Both the position numbers and the translations under genes were made by a program. Of a DNA stretch of 64,000 bases, positions 8,642-17,252 are shown piece by piece. The first letter of the stretch is position 1; each line of letters starts with the position of its first letter. Source of the stretch: Oceanospirillaceae bacterium (lineage in GTDB: Bacteria > Pseudomonadota > Gammaproteobacteria > Pseudomonadales > Balneatricaceae); contig JABSRB010000010.1 in NCBI GenBank assembly GCA_013215375.1, forward strand, positions 1 through 64,000, in the 5' to 3' direction. A model generated the notes under the pieces. It saw only the letters and a list, made by a program, of their open reading frames with translations, did no database searches and was not told the DNA's origin.

Positions 8642-8704
8642 TCGTTAGTCGTTAGTCGTTAGTCGTTAGTCGTTAGTCGTTAGTCGTTAGTCGTTAGTCG
8701 TTAG
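8639..8704. repeat. Tandem heptamer array (TTAGTCG) after gshA
   Basis: About nine perfect tandem copies of TTAGTCG start within the gshA stop codon. An inverted single copy (GACTAACGACC) lies at 8717-8727, so the transcript could fold back. It lies between convergent genes, where it might act as a bidirectional stop signal. The unit is the reverse complement of that at 206-254. Confidence 0.9.
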
Positions 8705-8753
8705 TATTTTAACTAGGACTAACGACCAAAGACTCGTGACTTTTCTTTTATCT

Positions 8754-9176
8754 CTACTGCGCAACAAAGCTAACAAAGAACAAATCTGTCACTTGCGTAG
8801 TTTCTTCATCCCCTTCATCTGCCAATCTTTGTTTTACCAGTAGTATCGCTTTTTTCGCCAATATTTTTTGTGCCGATACCGAGCTCATATTCTCTTCACT
8901 TTGCGACATCAGCAAAAACAAGATGTCATTGCGTATCGCCGCTATATGATTTCCTATCGCCTGCTCTGTCGCTGAAGAACCCGCTTGAATGGTGATTTCG
9001 CACTTAACAAAATGCAGTTGTGAAGTTTCACCAAAGTTGGCGACAAAAGGCTTGAGCTCCACATAACCTACATATTCTTCGTCATCTCCTTCATCCGCTA
9101 CTGCAAAAGGGATCCACATACTCAACAACAATACCGCTACCGCTTTTAATAACATCCCTAATACTCCCTTGAACAT
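8754..9176 (-). CDS. FliL-like exported protein
   Basis: A 140-aa protein with an N-terminal signal or anchor segment (LLKAVAVLLLSMWIPFAVA) followed by a small periplasmic domain of the FliL type: YVELKPFVANF, a central strand HFVKCEITIQ, and a helix ending in VTDLFFVSFVAQ. FliL proteins sit beside the flagellar stator, but short stand-alone relatives occur away from flagellar genes in many Gammaproteobacteria. No flagellar genes are present here, so a flagellar role is not supported. It is convergent with gshA and divergent from rsd. Confidence 0.75.
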   Translation of the reverse strand: MFKGVLGMLLKAVAVLLLSMWIPFAVADEGDDEEYVGYVELKPFVANFGETSQLHFVKCEITIQAGSSATEQAIGNHIAAIRNDILFLLMSQSEENMSSVSAQKILAKKAILLVKQRLADEGDEETTQVTDLFFVSFVAQ

Positions 9177-9511
9177 AAATTTTTCTTAAACCAACACAAA
9201 CTTACTGCTGAAATAATTTTTCCACGACTCATGATTTTGATATCTAATTGATACCTTTACCTTTAAAAACAAATCTATTATCAGTGTAGCTGCAAACCAA
9301 CAATCAGCATAACAAAAAGCAGCTTAGATTAACTATTTTTCATCTAGATTTGATTCTTTAGCCAATGCACTTGCACCCACTAAGACCTAGGCTTAATATT
9401 AAGAGACATGCCACAATTAGGTACATGCAATCAACATCAATATCTTGGGTATGGTTTTATTGAACGCAATCAAGCTGTCTTGCATGCACCCCCAGTAAAA
9501 GGAGAAGGATT
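9177..9511. other. Divergent intergenic region upstream of rsd
   Basis: 335 bases, AT-rich, between the FliL-like gene and rsd, which run in opposite directions, so it should hold both promoters. No clear sigma-70 pair, RNA gene or repeat was found. A strong ribosome site, AAAAGGAGAAGGATT, precedes the rsd ATG. Confidence 0.5.
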
Positions 9512-9985
9512 ATGTTAGATCAATGCCAGGGAGCAAAACAAAAATGGGGTGGCGTCAACGATGTCATTGATGCATGGTTAGAGGGGAGACAAGTTCTTAT
9601 TTCGCACTTTGTCGCACTACCCTCACAAAGTATAGCCAATGGTTTAAATGAGCGTTTGAGCTTATTTTGCGATTTATTAATGGATTACCTATCCTCAGGA
9701 CACTTCGAAGTTTACGAGCAGCTACTACGTGAAGGCGATGAATTCGCCGATGGATCGGTAGAGGCTGCGCAGCAACTTTTCCCTCTGATTCAGCCGACTA
9801 CCGACCAAGCGCTAGATTTCAATGAAAGTTTCTCATCTATGCAAGACCCGACGGTACAGCAAATCAGAGAATTTGCAGAGCAATTATCGCTACTTGGAGA
9901 GGCCCTTGAAAACAGGTTCGCACTTGAAGATAAGATGATTGCACTGCTGCATTTAACCCACAGCGACGCCGTACTCGCCATATAA
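9512..9985 (+). CDS. rsd: Rsd/AlgQ family anti-sigma-70 regulator
   Basis: A 157-aa helical protein aligning with E. coli Rsd and Pseudomonas AlgQ, which bind domain 4 of the housekeeping sigma factor and shift RNA polymerase towards alternative sigma factors in stationary phase. Visible family blocks are NDVIDAWLEGRQVLISHF, LNERLSLFCDLLMDYLSSGHFEVYEQLL and LSLLGEALENRFALEDKMIALL. The ATG follows AAAAGGAGAAGG. A WD40 lipoprotein gene begins 16 bases downstream and is probably co-transcribed, which is not the usual partner known to me. Confidence 0.9.
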   Translation: MLDQCQGAKQKWGGVNDVIDAWLEGRQVLISHFVALPSQSIANGLNERLSLFCDLLMDYLSSGHFEVYEQLLREGDEFADGSVEAAQQLFPLIQPTTDQALDFNESFSSMQDPTVQQIREFAEQLSLLGEALENRFALEDKMIALLHLTHSDAVLAI

Positions 9986-10001
9986 AAAGGTTGTTCAGTA
10001 A

Positions 10002-10976
10002 ATGCCAATTAAACTCATTATCGTAGGGCTCCTATCTGCCGTATTAACAGCTTGTAGCTCAGGGGAACCCCCGTTTGATTGGCAAAACTATGCAACCTTA
10101 GGCCTTTATAGCGCCGCTATCTCTAAAGACGGACGCTACGCGGCAATTGGCGCTCAACAAGAAGGTGGCAGTCTTTGGGAAATAGAAACCGGCGAGCGCC
10201 TCTACGACTGGAACCACCAAAAAGGCGAGCGCTCACTTATCGCTAAAACAGCCTTTTCCCCCGAGGGCGATTTTGCTGTTACCGCCAACCAACAAGATTT
10301 AGTGTTATGGCACACAGCGACGGGGAAACCCGAGTGGTTTTGGAGTTCACCCGGTGAAATTCTAGCCATCGCTCTAACACCTAAGGGTCGTTATGCACTA
10401 GTGGGCCTCGCCAATCATACTGCAGTATATTTTGATATCGTCAACGGCGGTATCAAACGTACTTTTCGGCACACTGGACGGGTTCGCTCCGTGGCACTGA
10501 GTCGCGATGGGAAATTGGCGATTACTGGTTCTGATGATTACATCGCGCGCATTTGGGATGTCAATTCCGGGAAATTATTGAGCCAGCTTAAACTTGATAA
10601 CATCATCGACTCTGTTGCTATCAGTGATGATGGCAGTATCGCCTTCAGTGCTAGCAGCTTAGAAAGAGGCGTAGTTTGGGATCCACAAACAGGCGAAGTC
10701 ATTACTTATATCAGTGGCGATGAGTCTTTCATGCAAAAGCGTATTAGCTATTTAAGCGCCAGATTTTCAGAGGATGGTAGCGAGTTGCTCACCGGCAGTT
10801 CATCAGGCTCTGTACAACTTTGGGATGCTTTAGATGGAACGATGCTTGAGTACTGGCGAGCGCATAAAAAGGATGCCTATGGACCTAACAGCGTTAGTGT
10901 ATTAGCGGTTAGTTTTTCTAACGAGGGGATCTATCTAGCACTGGGTAGCAATGGTGTGTTGAACGAGTTTGAATAG
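10002..10976 (+). CDS. WD40-repeat lipoprotein
   Basis: A 324-aa protein with a lipoprotein signal peptide (lipobox LTAC, Cys at about residue 18) and then roughly seven WD40/YVTN-like blades. Repeating pieces such as ALSRDGKLAITGSDDYIARIWD and SEDGSELLTGSSSGSVQLWD show the propeller. It should be anchored in the outer or inner membrane facing the periplasm and act as a protein-binding scaffold. Partners cannot be predicted. It follows rsd by 16 bases and ends before a strong terminator at 11000-11025. The fold is clear; the function is unknown. Confidence 0.85.
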   Translation: MPIKLIIVGLLSAVLTACSSGEPPFDWQNYATLGLYSAAISKDGRYAAIGAQQEGGSLWEIETGERLYDWNHQKGERSLIAKTAFSPEGDFAVTANQQDLVLWHTATGKPEWFWSSPGEILAIALTPKGRYALVGLANHTAVYFDIVNGGIKRTFRHTGRVRSVALSRDGKLAITGSDDYIARIWDVNSGKLLSQLKLDNIIDSVAISDDGSIAFSASSLERGVVWDPQTGEVITYISGDESFMQKRISYLSARFSEDGSELLTGSSSGSVQLWDALDGTMLEYWRAHKKDAYGPNSVSVLAVSFSNEGIYLALGSNGVLNEFE

Positions 10977-10999
10977 CGATAAATAAGATCGAAGATAAG

Positions 11000-11025
11000 A
11001 GGGCGACATCACAGTCGCCCTTTTT
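11000..11025 (+). terminator. Rho-independent terminator after rsd-WD40 unit
   Basis: An 8-base perfect stem (AGGGCGAC/GTCGCCCT) with the six-base loop ATCACA is followed by a T run. It ends the rsd/WD40 operon. Confidence 0.85.
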
Positions 11026-11027
11026 AT

Positions 11028-11116
11028 GGTATGACGCGCCGGCATGGATGCCGAGGAGCGTATATGTACAGGATGTACGGTATGGCGCGCCGGCATGGAT
11101 GCCGAGGAGCGTATAT
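11028..11116. repeat. Two direct copies of a 38-base repeat
   Basis: Unit 1 (11028-11066) and unit 2 (11079-11116) both read GGTATG-CGCGCCGGCATGGATGCCGAGGAGCGTATATG with one difference, separated by 12 bases. Each contains a small palindrome around CGGCATGGATGCCG. Spurious open frames cross it on both strands. It resembles dispersed intergenic repeats of Gammaproteobacteria. Confidence 0.85.
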
Positions 11117-11130
11117 GGCTATAAAAAAGC

Positions 11131-11886
11131 CTATTTATCGTCGCTTTCAGCAACCGCTTCCACTTTTGCTTTAACGATTTCTATCAATTTAACGCGAAAG
11201 ATCAATGTCTCGCCTGGGCCAATTGACGCGCCGGCACCTTGATTTCCATAAGCTAGATCTGATGGGATATAGAGTTTAGCTTCACCGCCCACTTTTAAGT
11301 GCTGTAGACCTTCAGTCCAACCTTTAATAACTTGACCAAGCCCAAAGGTTGCCGGCTTTTCACGTTTAAACGAGCTGTCAAAAACATCACCTGCTATTGA
11401 TGTGCCCTCGTAGTGAACGACAACAGTATCTTCAGCCGTTGGGTTATTTCCTTCACCTTGCTTGGTTATCTCGATTTGCAAACCGCTTTTGGTGGTAATC
11501 ACTCCTTCGCGCTTACCGTTTTCAGCTAAGAATTTTTTACCAATATCCATGTTATCTTGGGCTTTTTTTGCAGCCGCGGCTTTGGCGATAGCAGCATGTT
11601 TTTCCGCTTCAGCTTGTTGCAATGCAATTTGTTTGTCTTCGAATTTTTTCAGTGAAGCTGCAATTTCTTCCTCAGAAAGCTGTATTTCTGCATCTGAATA
11701 AATATCATTCAGCGCTGCACTAAAGGCATCCAGATCCACATTTTCAATATTCGCCTTCATTTGTTTGGCCATCATCAAACCAAAGCTATAACTCAATTTT
11801 TGCTCATCGCTCTTTAACTCAACAGCCACGACAGATGTCGTGGCAAATATAGATGTCATAGCGATCGCTAACAGTGTTTTTCTCAT
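11131..11886 (-). CDS. FKBP-type peptidyl-prolyl isomerase (Mip/FklB/FkpA type)
   Basis: A 251-aa exported foldase. It has a cleavable signal peptide (residues 1-22, ending VVA-VE), an N-terminal dimerisation domain with the long Ala/Lys helix seen in Mip and FkpA (residues 25-135), and a C-terminal FKBP domain. In the FKBP domain VVHYEGTSIAGDVFDSSF, FGLGQVIKGWTEGL and YIPSDLAYGNQGAGASIGPGETLIF give the proline-isomerase active site. It acts in the periplasm or at the outer membrane on folding proteins. The tail after the FKBP fold is short and charged. The direct repeats at 11028-11116 lie just beyond its stop. Confidence 0.93.
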   Translation of the reverse strand: MRKTLLAIAMTSIFATTSVVAVELKSDEQKLSYSFGLMMAKQMKANIENVDLDAFSAALNDIYSDAEIQLSEEEIAASLKKFEDKQIALQQAEAEKHAAIAKAAAAKKAQDNMDIGKKFLAENGKREGVITTKSGLQIEITKQGEGNNPTAEDTVVVHYEGTSIAGDVFDSSFKREKPATFGLGQVIKGWTEGLQHLKVGGEAKLYIPSDLAYGNQGAGASIGPGETLIFRVKLIEIVKAKVEAVAESDDK

Positions 11887-11998
11887 TTTGATTCCTTAAA
11901 AATATATCCAATAAAACAATGACTAAAATAAAGATTAACAAATAGGACAGTGTTATTTCTAAAAGTTCTTATCTGTCGGTACTTAATGATTAAACTTT

Positions 11999-12526
11999 TT
12001 ACCTAATACCATTTATATGTTCAATAGCGCCTTTTTCAAGTGTAGACCAGCAAAGTTCAAAAGCTGTATTGTCAGTGACTGCACTTTTATCACCATTTAT
12101 TCGACACAACGCCAAGTTTTCATTGACCAACTTAGCGTCATCAGCCAACGCACTCTCACTGTAATGCTCATATGCAGCATACATTTTAGCGAGCTCTACT
12201 TGCTCAGCATTTAATTCCGCAGCCAATATTTGTTTGTAACACTTCAAAAACTGCGCTTTATCTTGTGCCGATTCTTCCATTAAGGCTTTCACGCGCTTGC
12301 GTATCGCTCGTAAAGGAGTGGTAACTTGTGCGTTCCACAATCGATCACCGCTGTTCGGCTCACATAACAAGGTGAGTTTTTGCCCCTTAGCCGCCAGCCA
12401 AACGGCAAATATCAGTTGGTTTACGTTATACCCATACTTATTTTGCAGGGTTAATAAAACACTGCTCACCTCTAAGTCGGTATAAAACGCTTTGGCAAAT
12501 CCCCACAATTCATTCTCAATTTTCAT
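11999..12526 (-). CDS. TIGR02444 family protein
   Basis: A 175-aa cytoplasmic protein of the uncharacterised TIGR02444 family, recognised from LWGFAKAFYTD and VLLTLQNKYGYNVNQLIFAVWLAAKGQKL at the N-terminus. It is mostly helical, with no signal peptide or membrane segment. In related bacteria the gene sits beside the ABC-F ATPase gene, as here, where the two are divergent. No biochemical function is established for the family. Confidence 0.8.
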   Translation of the reverse strand: MKIENELWGFAKAFYTDLEVSSVLLTLQNKYGYNVNQLIFAVWLAAKGQKLTLLCEPNSGDRLWNAQVTTPLRAIRKRVKALMEESAQDKAQFLKCYKQILAAELNAEQVELAKMYAAYEHYSESALADDAKLVNENLALCRINGDKSAVTDNTAFELCWSTLEKGAIEHINGIR

Positions 12527-12613
12527 CTTCCACTACCTACGAGCATACAAAGCACCAGCACCATGCTAAAATCGCCGGCCATAAATTCCAAAATTCGACC
12601 CTATCGGCCCAAG

Positions 12614-14518
12614 ATGATCCAATTACAAGAACTTAGTTTACTTCGCGGCACACAGCAACTTTTAAATCATGCTGATCTCACTTTGCACTCTGGCTGGAAG
12701 GTGGGGATTATTGGTGCGAACGGGGTCGGTAAAACCAGCCTGTTCAAATTAATACTTGGCGAACTACAACTCGATGCTGGCGAACTTAAAATGTCCGGCA
12801 ATCAAGTCATCGCGCACATGGCACAAGAAGTCCACTCAAACGACCGCAGTGTGTTGGATTACATTCTCGATGGCGATACCGCATTGAGAAATATACAGGG
12901 ACAAATCGCCCTTGCCGAGCAGGAAAACAAAGCCGAACGCATTGGCGAGTTACACGCTCAACTTGATAATATCGATGGCTACACCGCCGAGTCTAGAGCG
13001 CAGCAATTACTCAATGGTCTAGGTTTCGCCAGTGATGATGGCGAGCGTAACGTCAAAGACCTATCCGGTGGCTGGCGCATCCGCTTAAATTTAGCCAAAG
13101 CGTTAATGTGTCGCTCAGACGTATTATTACTGGATGAACCTACCAACCACTTAGACCTCGATGCCACTTTATGGCTAGAGACTTGGCTGCGTAATTATCA
13201 GGGGACATTACTGTTAATATCCCACGACAGAGACTTTCTCGATCAAGTGGTTGATCACATTGTGCATATGCACAGCGCTAAACTAGACATTTATCGCGGA
13301 CAGTACAGCGCCTTTGAAAAAGCCAAAGCAGAGCGCTTGGCACAACAGCAAGTCCAATATGAAAAACAACAGCAGCGCATCAGTGAAATAGAACAATTTG
13401 TGCGTCGCTTTAAAGCCAAAGCATCAAAAGCAAAACAGGCCCAGAGCCGAGTAAAAGAATTAGAGCGCATGGATGTCATTGCTGCCGCACATATTGACAG
13501 CCCTTTTACCTTTAGTTTTCAAGCCAGTGAGAAAGCGTCTAACCCTCTCTTAACTCTGCGCAAAAGCGATTGTGGCTACGCGACAACCACTATCTTAAAT
13601 AAAGTGTCTATTTCGTTGGCACCAGGTACTCGTATCGGATTATTGGGGCCTAATGGCGCGGGTAAGTCCACGCTGATAAAAACCTTAATGGGTGATCTTG
13701 CCCCTCTCAACGGCGAGCGCAATACTGGCGAGCATTTAAGAATTGGCTATTTCTCACAGCATCAACTGGAAGCATTAGATTTAGAAGCCTCAGCCTTAAC
13801 TCACATCATGCGTATTTCACCAAAGGCCACCGATCAACAAGTGCGCAATTTCTTGGGCTCTTTTGGCTTCTTTGGCGATGATGCGTTTAGCCCCGTTAAG
13901 AACTTTTCAGGTGGAGAGAAAGCCCGAGTAGCGCTTTCGTTAATTGCCTGGCAGAAACCTAACTTACTGTTACTCGATGAGCCTACCAACCATTTAGACT
14001 TAGAAGTACGCCACGCTTTAACCATGGCACTACAAGAATTTGAAGGCGCGGTTATTTTGGTCTCGCACGATCGCCATTTATTGCGCAATACCGTTGATGA
14101 GTTTTTATTAGTCGCCAACGGCACTGTCACTGAATTTACCGGCGATTTAAATGATTACCAACAGTGGCTCACGGAACAGAGACGCAATTTATCACCTGAT
14201 AAAATGGTCAGCAGAGAGAACCGCTCCCAGAGCGCTGATGAGAAAAAAGAGCTTAAACGTCTTGCAGCGGAACGTCGCACCGCCCTAAGACCGTTAAAAA
14301 ACAGTATCGCTAACTTAGAAAAGCAGATAGATAAATTGCAGGCAAGCCTTAGTGAATTTGAAGAGCAACTCAGTGATGCACAACTGTACACCACTGAAAA
14401 TAAGGATAAGCTCAAAAAATTGCTCACAATACAAGCCAGTGATAAAAGCCAGCTTGATACCGCGGAAAATCAGTGGATGGAAAAACTCGAAGAATTAGAA
14501 GCTATTGAAGCGGATTAA
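12614..14518 (+). CDS. yheS: ABC-F family ATPase, YheS type
   Basis: A 634-aa soluble protein with two ABC ATPase domains and no membrane segments, as in ABC-F factors that bind the ribosomal E site. Domain 1 has Walker A GANGVGKT, signature LSGGW and Walker B LLLLDEPTNHLD. The linker is rich in Lys/Gln/Arg (KAKASKAKQAQSRVKELERM). Domain 2 has GPNGAGKS, FSGGE and LLLLDEPTNHLD. The C-terminus has a coiled coil (residues about 555-630). Overall pattern and length match E. coli YheS more closely than EttA or Uup. The ATG at 12614 matches the usual family start; an earlier in-frame start would add 17 unrelated residues. Role: translation factor or ribosome protection, by family. Confidence 0.92.
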   Translation: MIQLQELSLLRGTQQLLNHADLTLHSGWKVGIIGANGVGKTSLFKLILGELQLDAGELKMSGNQVIAHMAQEVHSNDRSVLDYILDGDTALRNIQGQIALAEQENKAERIGELHAQLDNIDGYTAESRAQQLLNGLGFASDDGERNVKDLSGGWRIRLNLAKALMCRSDVLLLDEPTNHLDLDATLWLETWLRNYQGTLLLISHDRDFLDQVVDHIVHMHSAKLDIYRGQYSAFEKAKAERLAQQQVQYEKQQQRISEIEQFVRRFKAKASKAKQAQSRVKELERMDVIAAAHIDSPFTFSFQASEKASNPLLTLRKSDCGYATTTILNKVSISLAPGTRIGLLGPNGAGKSTLIKTLMGDLAPLNGERNTGEHLRIGYFSQHQLEALDLEASALTHIMRISPKATDQQVRNFLGSFGFFGDDAFSPVKNFSGGEKARVALSLIAWQKPNLLLLDEPTNHLDLEVRHALTMALQEFEGAVILVSHDRHLLRNTVDEFLLVANGTVTEFTGDLNDYQQWLTEQRRNLSPDKMVSRENRSQSADEKKELKRLAAERRTALRPLKNSIANLEKQIDKLQASLSEFEEQLSDAQLYTTENKDKLKKLLTIQASDKSQLDTAENQWMEKLEELEAIEAD

Positions 14519-14693
14519 TGCAACCCAAAATAGCTTAAGCAACAATGATTTATTGAACTATACTCAGAAAGTATTCTGTGGCAGCTAAACTACAACTAAG
14601 TATTAACCTTATTCGTGGTTCACACCTAGCTAAGTACTAGCTGATAGAATACTATTGCGCCTATATTCTAGTCATTATTCTTAAAGGTTAAGT

Positions 14694-15554
14694 ATGCAAG
14701 CAAGTCTTAATTCAATCCACAAACCCAGTATTTTTAGATTTAAAGAAGACCGCTGGCCTGTGGCCATTATTCTCAGCTTAACTGTGATCGACTTTATACT
14801 CTACTTTGCCGTCACCAGTATTACCGTATTCATCACTTACTACGCGATTATGCTTATTCCAAAAGGTGTTATCTGTGCCTGGAATCACCATCACCAGCAC
14901 TTGTTTACCTTTCGTAATAAACATCTAAACCGTTTTCTAGAATTCTTTTACGCGCTGCACACCGGAGTATCGACTCACTTGTGGCGTTTGCATCATGTAT
15001 TGGGTCATCATTTAAACTTTCTTGATCAAGAAAAAGATGAAAGTCGCTGGAAGCGCAAAGACGGCACTAAAATGGGCGTCATTGAATATTCATTAGAAGT
15101 TGCACTAACTGCGTACCCTAGAGGTTATACCGTGGGTAAGCAGCATCCTAAGCAACTTCAAGTGTTTGTACGTTACACTGCTATTACTTTGGCTATTATT
15201 ATTGGCCTGGTCATCTGGAATCCACTAGCAGCACTATTTTTGTTTGTGCTACCCATGATTACCAGCTTGATATTTACCGCTTATGTCACTTATGAACACC
15301 ACTCTGGATTAGATACTCAAAATGAGTTTGAAGCTTCATTCAACAACCTCAACCCAGTGTTTAATTTTTTAACCGGTAACCTTGGCTACCATACTGCACA
15401 CCATTACAAACATGGTCTGCACTGGTCTAGATTACCTAAATTACACGCTAAAATTGCCCACAAAATTCCTGCACATCTCTACCAGAAATCAAATATTACC
15501 AAGTTAATGTTAGGTGGTTTCATTCTGAACTTTTTTAACCGCTCTAAAAGCTAG
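14694..15554 (+). CDS. Membrane fatty-acid desaturase family protein
   Basis: A 286-aa protein with four hydrophobic segments and the diiron histidine boxes of membrane desaturases/hydroxylases: HHHQH at 65-69, HHVLGHH at 100-106, YEHH at 200-203 and HTAHHYKH at 233-240. It should introduce a double bond or hydroxyl into a lipid acyl chain using oxygen and an electron donor. The gene stands alone with about 175 bases of leader, and no ferredoxin or reductase partner is adjacent, so substrate and position of action are unknown. Family assignment is firm. Confidence 0.87.
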   Translation: MQASLNSIHKPSIFRFKEDRWPVAIILSLTVIDFILYFAVTSITVFITYYAIMLIPKGVICAWNHHHQHLFTFRNKHLNRFLEFFYALHTGVSTHLWRLHHVLGHHLNFLDQEKDESRWKRKDGTKMGVIEYSLEVALTAYPRGYTVGKQHPKQLQVFVRYTAITLAIIIGLVIWNPLAALFLFVLPMITSLIFTAYVTYEHHSGLDTQNEFEASFNNLNPVFNFLTGNLGYHTAHHYKHGLHWSRLPKLHAKIAHKIPAHLYQKSNITKLMLGGFILNFFNRSKS

Positions 15555-15570
15555 TTCCTCATGCCTAGGC

Positions 15571-15603
15571 TGTGCCTGCTCTGCTTAAAATCAGCCAGGC
15601 ACT
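15571..15603 (+). terminator. Weak hairpin after desaturase gene
   Basis: GTGCCTG pairs with CAGGCAC across an 18-base loop. No T run follows, so termination is possible but uncertain. Confidence 0.35.
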
Positions 15604-15613
15604 GCTTGATTCA

Positions 15614-16045
15614 CTATAAAAACTCCCCTTTAAACCAGCCCCATACTCCAAAAGAAAACCCCGGAAAAATATCGATACCCGCTGCTGACTTCAGTAAATA
15701 AAGAATCAAGATGCCAAACATTGCGCTGAAAGTTAAAAACACCCCCAGTGCTGCCGCCTGAATTAACAAGCCTAACCTTCGCTCTCTAGAACTTAGCTCT
15801 CGACGGTTCCTGCCCGCCACTAGTACATAATAATAACGATAGCGAAAAAACTTAATAGTACTGCGCACATCAATAGCGTGGGTTCCCCAAGTTCTGGCAC
15901 CGATGGCTATTTTAATGTTTACCAATTGCTCCTCAGTAAAACTATCTTGTACTTTCTCGGGCATTCTATCCAACAATTTACGCAGCCCTACTTCATTTTT
16001 TAACTGATCTCTAGCAGCCGTATTTTCTGCGGCAAGGGTTTCCAT
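15614..16045 (-). CDS. Conserved membrane protein of unknown function
   Basis: A 143-aa protein with a charged N-terminal half (LLDRMPEKVQDSFTEEQL, IDVRSTIKFFRYRYYYVLVAGRNRRELSSRERR) and one clear membrane segment (AAALGVFLTFSAMFGILILYLL), then a short Trp-rich tail. Similar proteins occur in Pseudomonas relatives; from memory some are labelled 3-phosphoshikimate carboxyvinyltransferase, which this short protein cannot be. An upstream in-frame start at 16081 would place the first 12 codons inside the terminator hairpin of the preceding gene, so the ATG at 16045, with GGAG 11 bases upstream, is chosen. Function unknown. Confidence 0.75.
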   Translation of the reverse strand: METLAAENTAARDQLKNEVGLRKLLDRMPEKVQDSFTEEQLVNIKIAIGARTWGTHAIDVRSTIKFFRYRYYYVLVAGRNRRELSSRERRLGLLIQAAALGVFLTFSAMFGILILYLLKSAAGIDIFPGFSFGVWGWFKGEFL

Positions 16046-16065
16046 CGGATCTATTTCTCCATTAA

Positions 16066-16090
16066 ATAAAAAAACCCGCAATAGGCTGCG
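16066..16090 (-). terminator. Rho-independent terminator of the DUF6765 gene
   Basis: Read on the minus strand, CCCCGCA pairs with TGCGGGT around a short loop and is followed by a run of seven T. It lies about 45 bases past the stop of the DUF6765 gene. Confidence 0.85.
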
Positions 16091-16131
16091 GGGTATCCTT
16101 GATGATTTAGGCTGCGCCTACTTCATCAGTA

Positions 16132-17235
16132 TTAAAACACGACTATTCCATGTTTGGGCAATAACTGTTTAAGAGTATAGTCGCGATGATAAGTTGCTGC
16201 TTGATGAAATTTATAAACGTCCATCTGCGCCATTTCGCTGGAGTGGTTCACATCTTCAAAATCCGATTTTTGCTGCTCCCAATCGTGCTTAGAAAAGTGT
16301 AACGCTTCGTTATCTTCAGTAGCAAATAACTGCCCTGAATTGATCAAATCCACCCATGCATCGATGCGCCCCTGTTTAGGTAATTCTTGCCTTAACAGCT
16401 TATCGACACTCTCTTTAATCTCTGCAAATGCTACCGCATTTTTAGCGCCACCTTGCTCTTTCATAAACTGAGAAAAGAGCAAGTGCAGTTTTTCACACCC
16501 CTCGAGAAACGTCGCGGGATTGTCCCGCCACTGTGTCTGCTCAGACTGCAATTTGTAGCGAAAGCGCCACTTCAAATATGGCCTATCAGGATAAGTACCC
16601 ACAGCCCCATGACCTAATGCCCCAGTGGCGACACTGGCACCTTTACTGATAATATTTCGATAGTTTTTAAGCAAAAAACTGGGTGCGTATTTACTGATAA
16701 AAGATGAGTATTTATTCATCACATACGCTTTCATTTTCGGATCTTTTACATCGAGTTCGAACGATTGACCATCCACCTTATTTTGCGTGGAGCTAACCCC
16801 TGAAAAGCCATAGTGAGAAAAAGTATCTGCGTAGACATGCGCCATAATCCCCAACAAATGCAGACCATAACTGCCTTTTAAGCGCAGTGCGTGTCTAATA
16901 TGATTTTGCGTCATCTCCCGAACTAATGGCCCATCTTTGCGGCACAATAACTTCTGTGACAAGCTAGTACCACTATTTCCCGGATAAAAATGAAACGGGA
17001 TCCATACTTTACGCTGCTCAGCATGATCAGCAACGGCATTACCCACCGCCTCTGCATTAGTGTGCGCAGTGGCCACGGTGGTAAACATTCCACCGTCCTC
17101 ATGAACCTCGCTGTCATTGTCGGTTGAATCATCAACGTATTGCGCTGCGTAGGCAATCACACGGGCCTTTGTTACTTCAATACCTGCTGCTCGCGCCATC
17201 GCGTATGTCGCGTAGTAATGCATGTCCTCTTGCAT
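16132..17235 (-). CDS. DUF6765 family protein
   Basis: A 367-aa cytoplasmic-looking protein of the DUF6765 type, recognised from its start MHYYATYAMARAAGI and the central motif LLGIMAHVYADTFSHYGFSG. Conserved His/Asp in that motif and in the N-terminal VDDSTDND region suggest a metal-binding helical fold somewhat like zinc-dependent phospholipase C, but this is only an analogy. The ATG at 17235 follows AAAGGAGT at ideal spacing; the in-frame start at 17265 lies in the adjoining MITE-like repeat and is rejected. It is a single-gene unit with its own terminator. No function is established. Confidence 0.75.
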   Translation of the reverse strand: MQEDMHYYATYAMARAAGIEVTKARVIAYAAQYVDDSTDNDSEVHEDGGMFTTVATAHTNAEAVGNAVADHAEQRKVWIPFHFYPGNSGTSLSQKLLCRKDGPLVREMTQNHIRHALRLKGSYGLHLLGIMAHVYADTFSHYGFSGVSSTQNKVDGQSFELDVKDPKMKAYVMNKYSSFISKYAPSFLLKNYRNIISKGASVATGALGHGAVGTYPDRPYLKWRFRYKLQSEQTQWRDNPATFLEGCEKLHLLFSQFMKEQGGAKNAVAFAEIKESVDKLLRQELPKQGRIDAWVDLINSGQLFATEDNEALHFSKHDWEQQKSDFEDVNHSSEMAQMDVYKFHQAATYHRDYTLKQLLPKHGIVVF

Positions 17236-17252
17236 AATAAACTCCTTTTTAT

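Noticed and set aside
8754-9176. Flagellar operon member
   Set aside because: FliL-like sequence but no flagellar gene anywhere in the window.
10935-11242. Open frames on both strands across the 38-base repeats
   Set aside because: The repeated peptide (SSASMPARHT) simply reflects the DNA repeat; the FKBP gene and terminator explain the region.
16046-16081. Twelve-codon N-terminal extension of the small membrane protein
   Set aside because: These codons overlap a rho-independent terminator hairpin and T run of the upstream gene.
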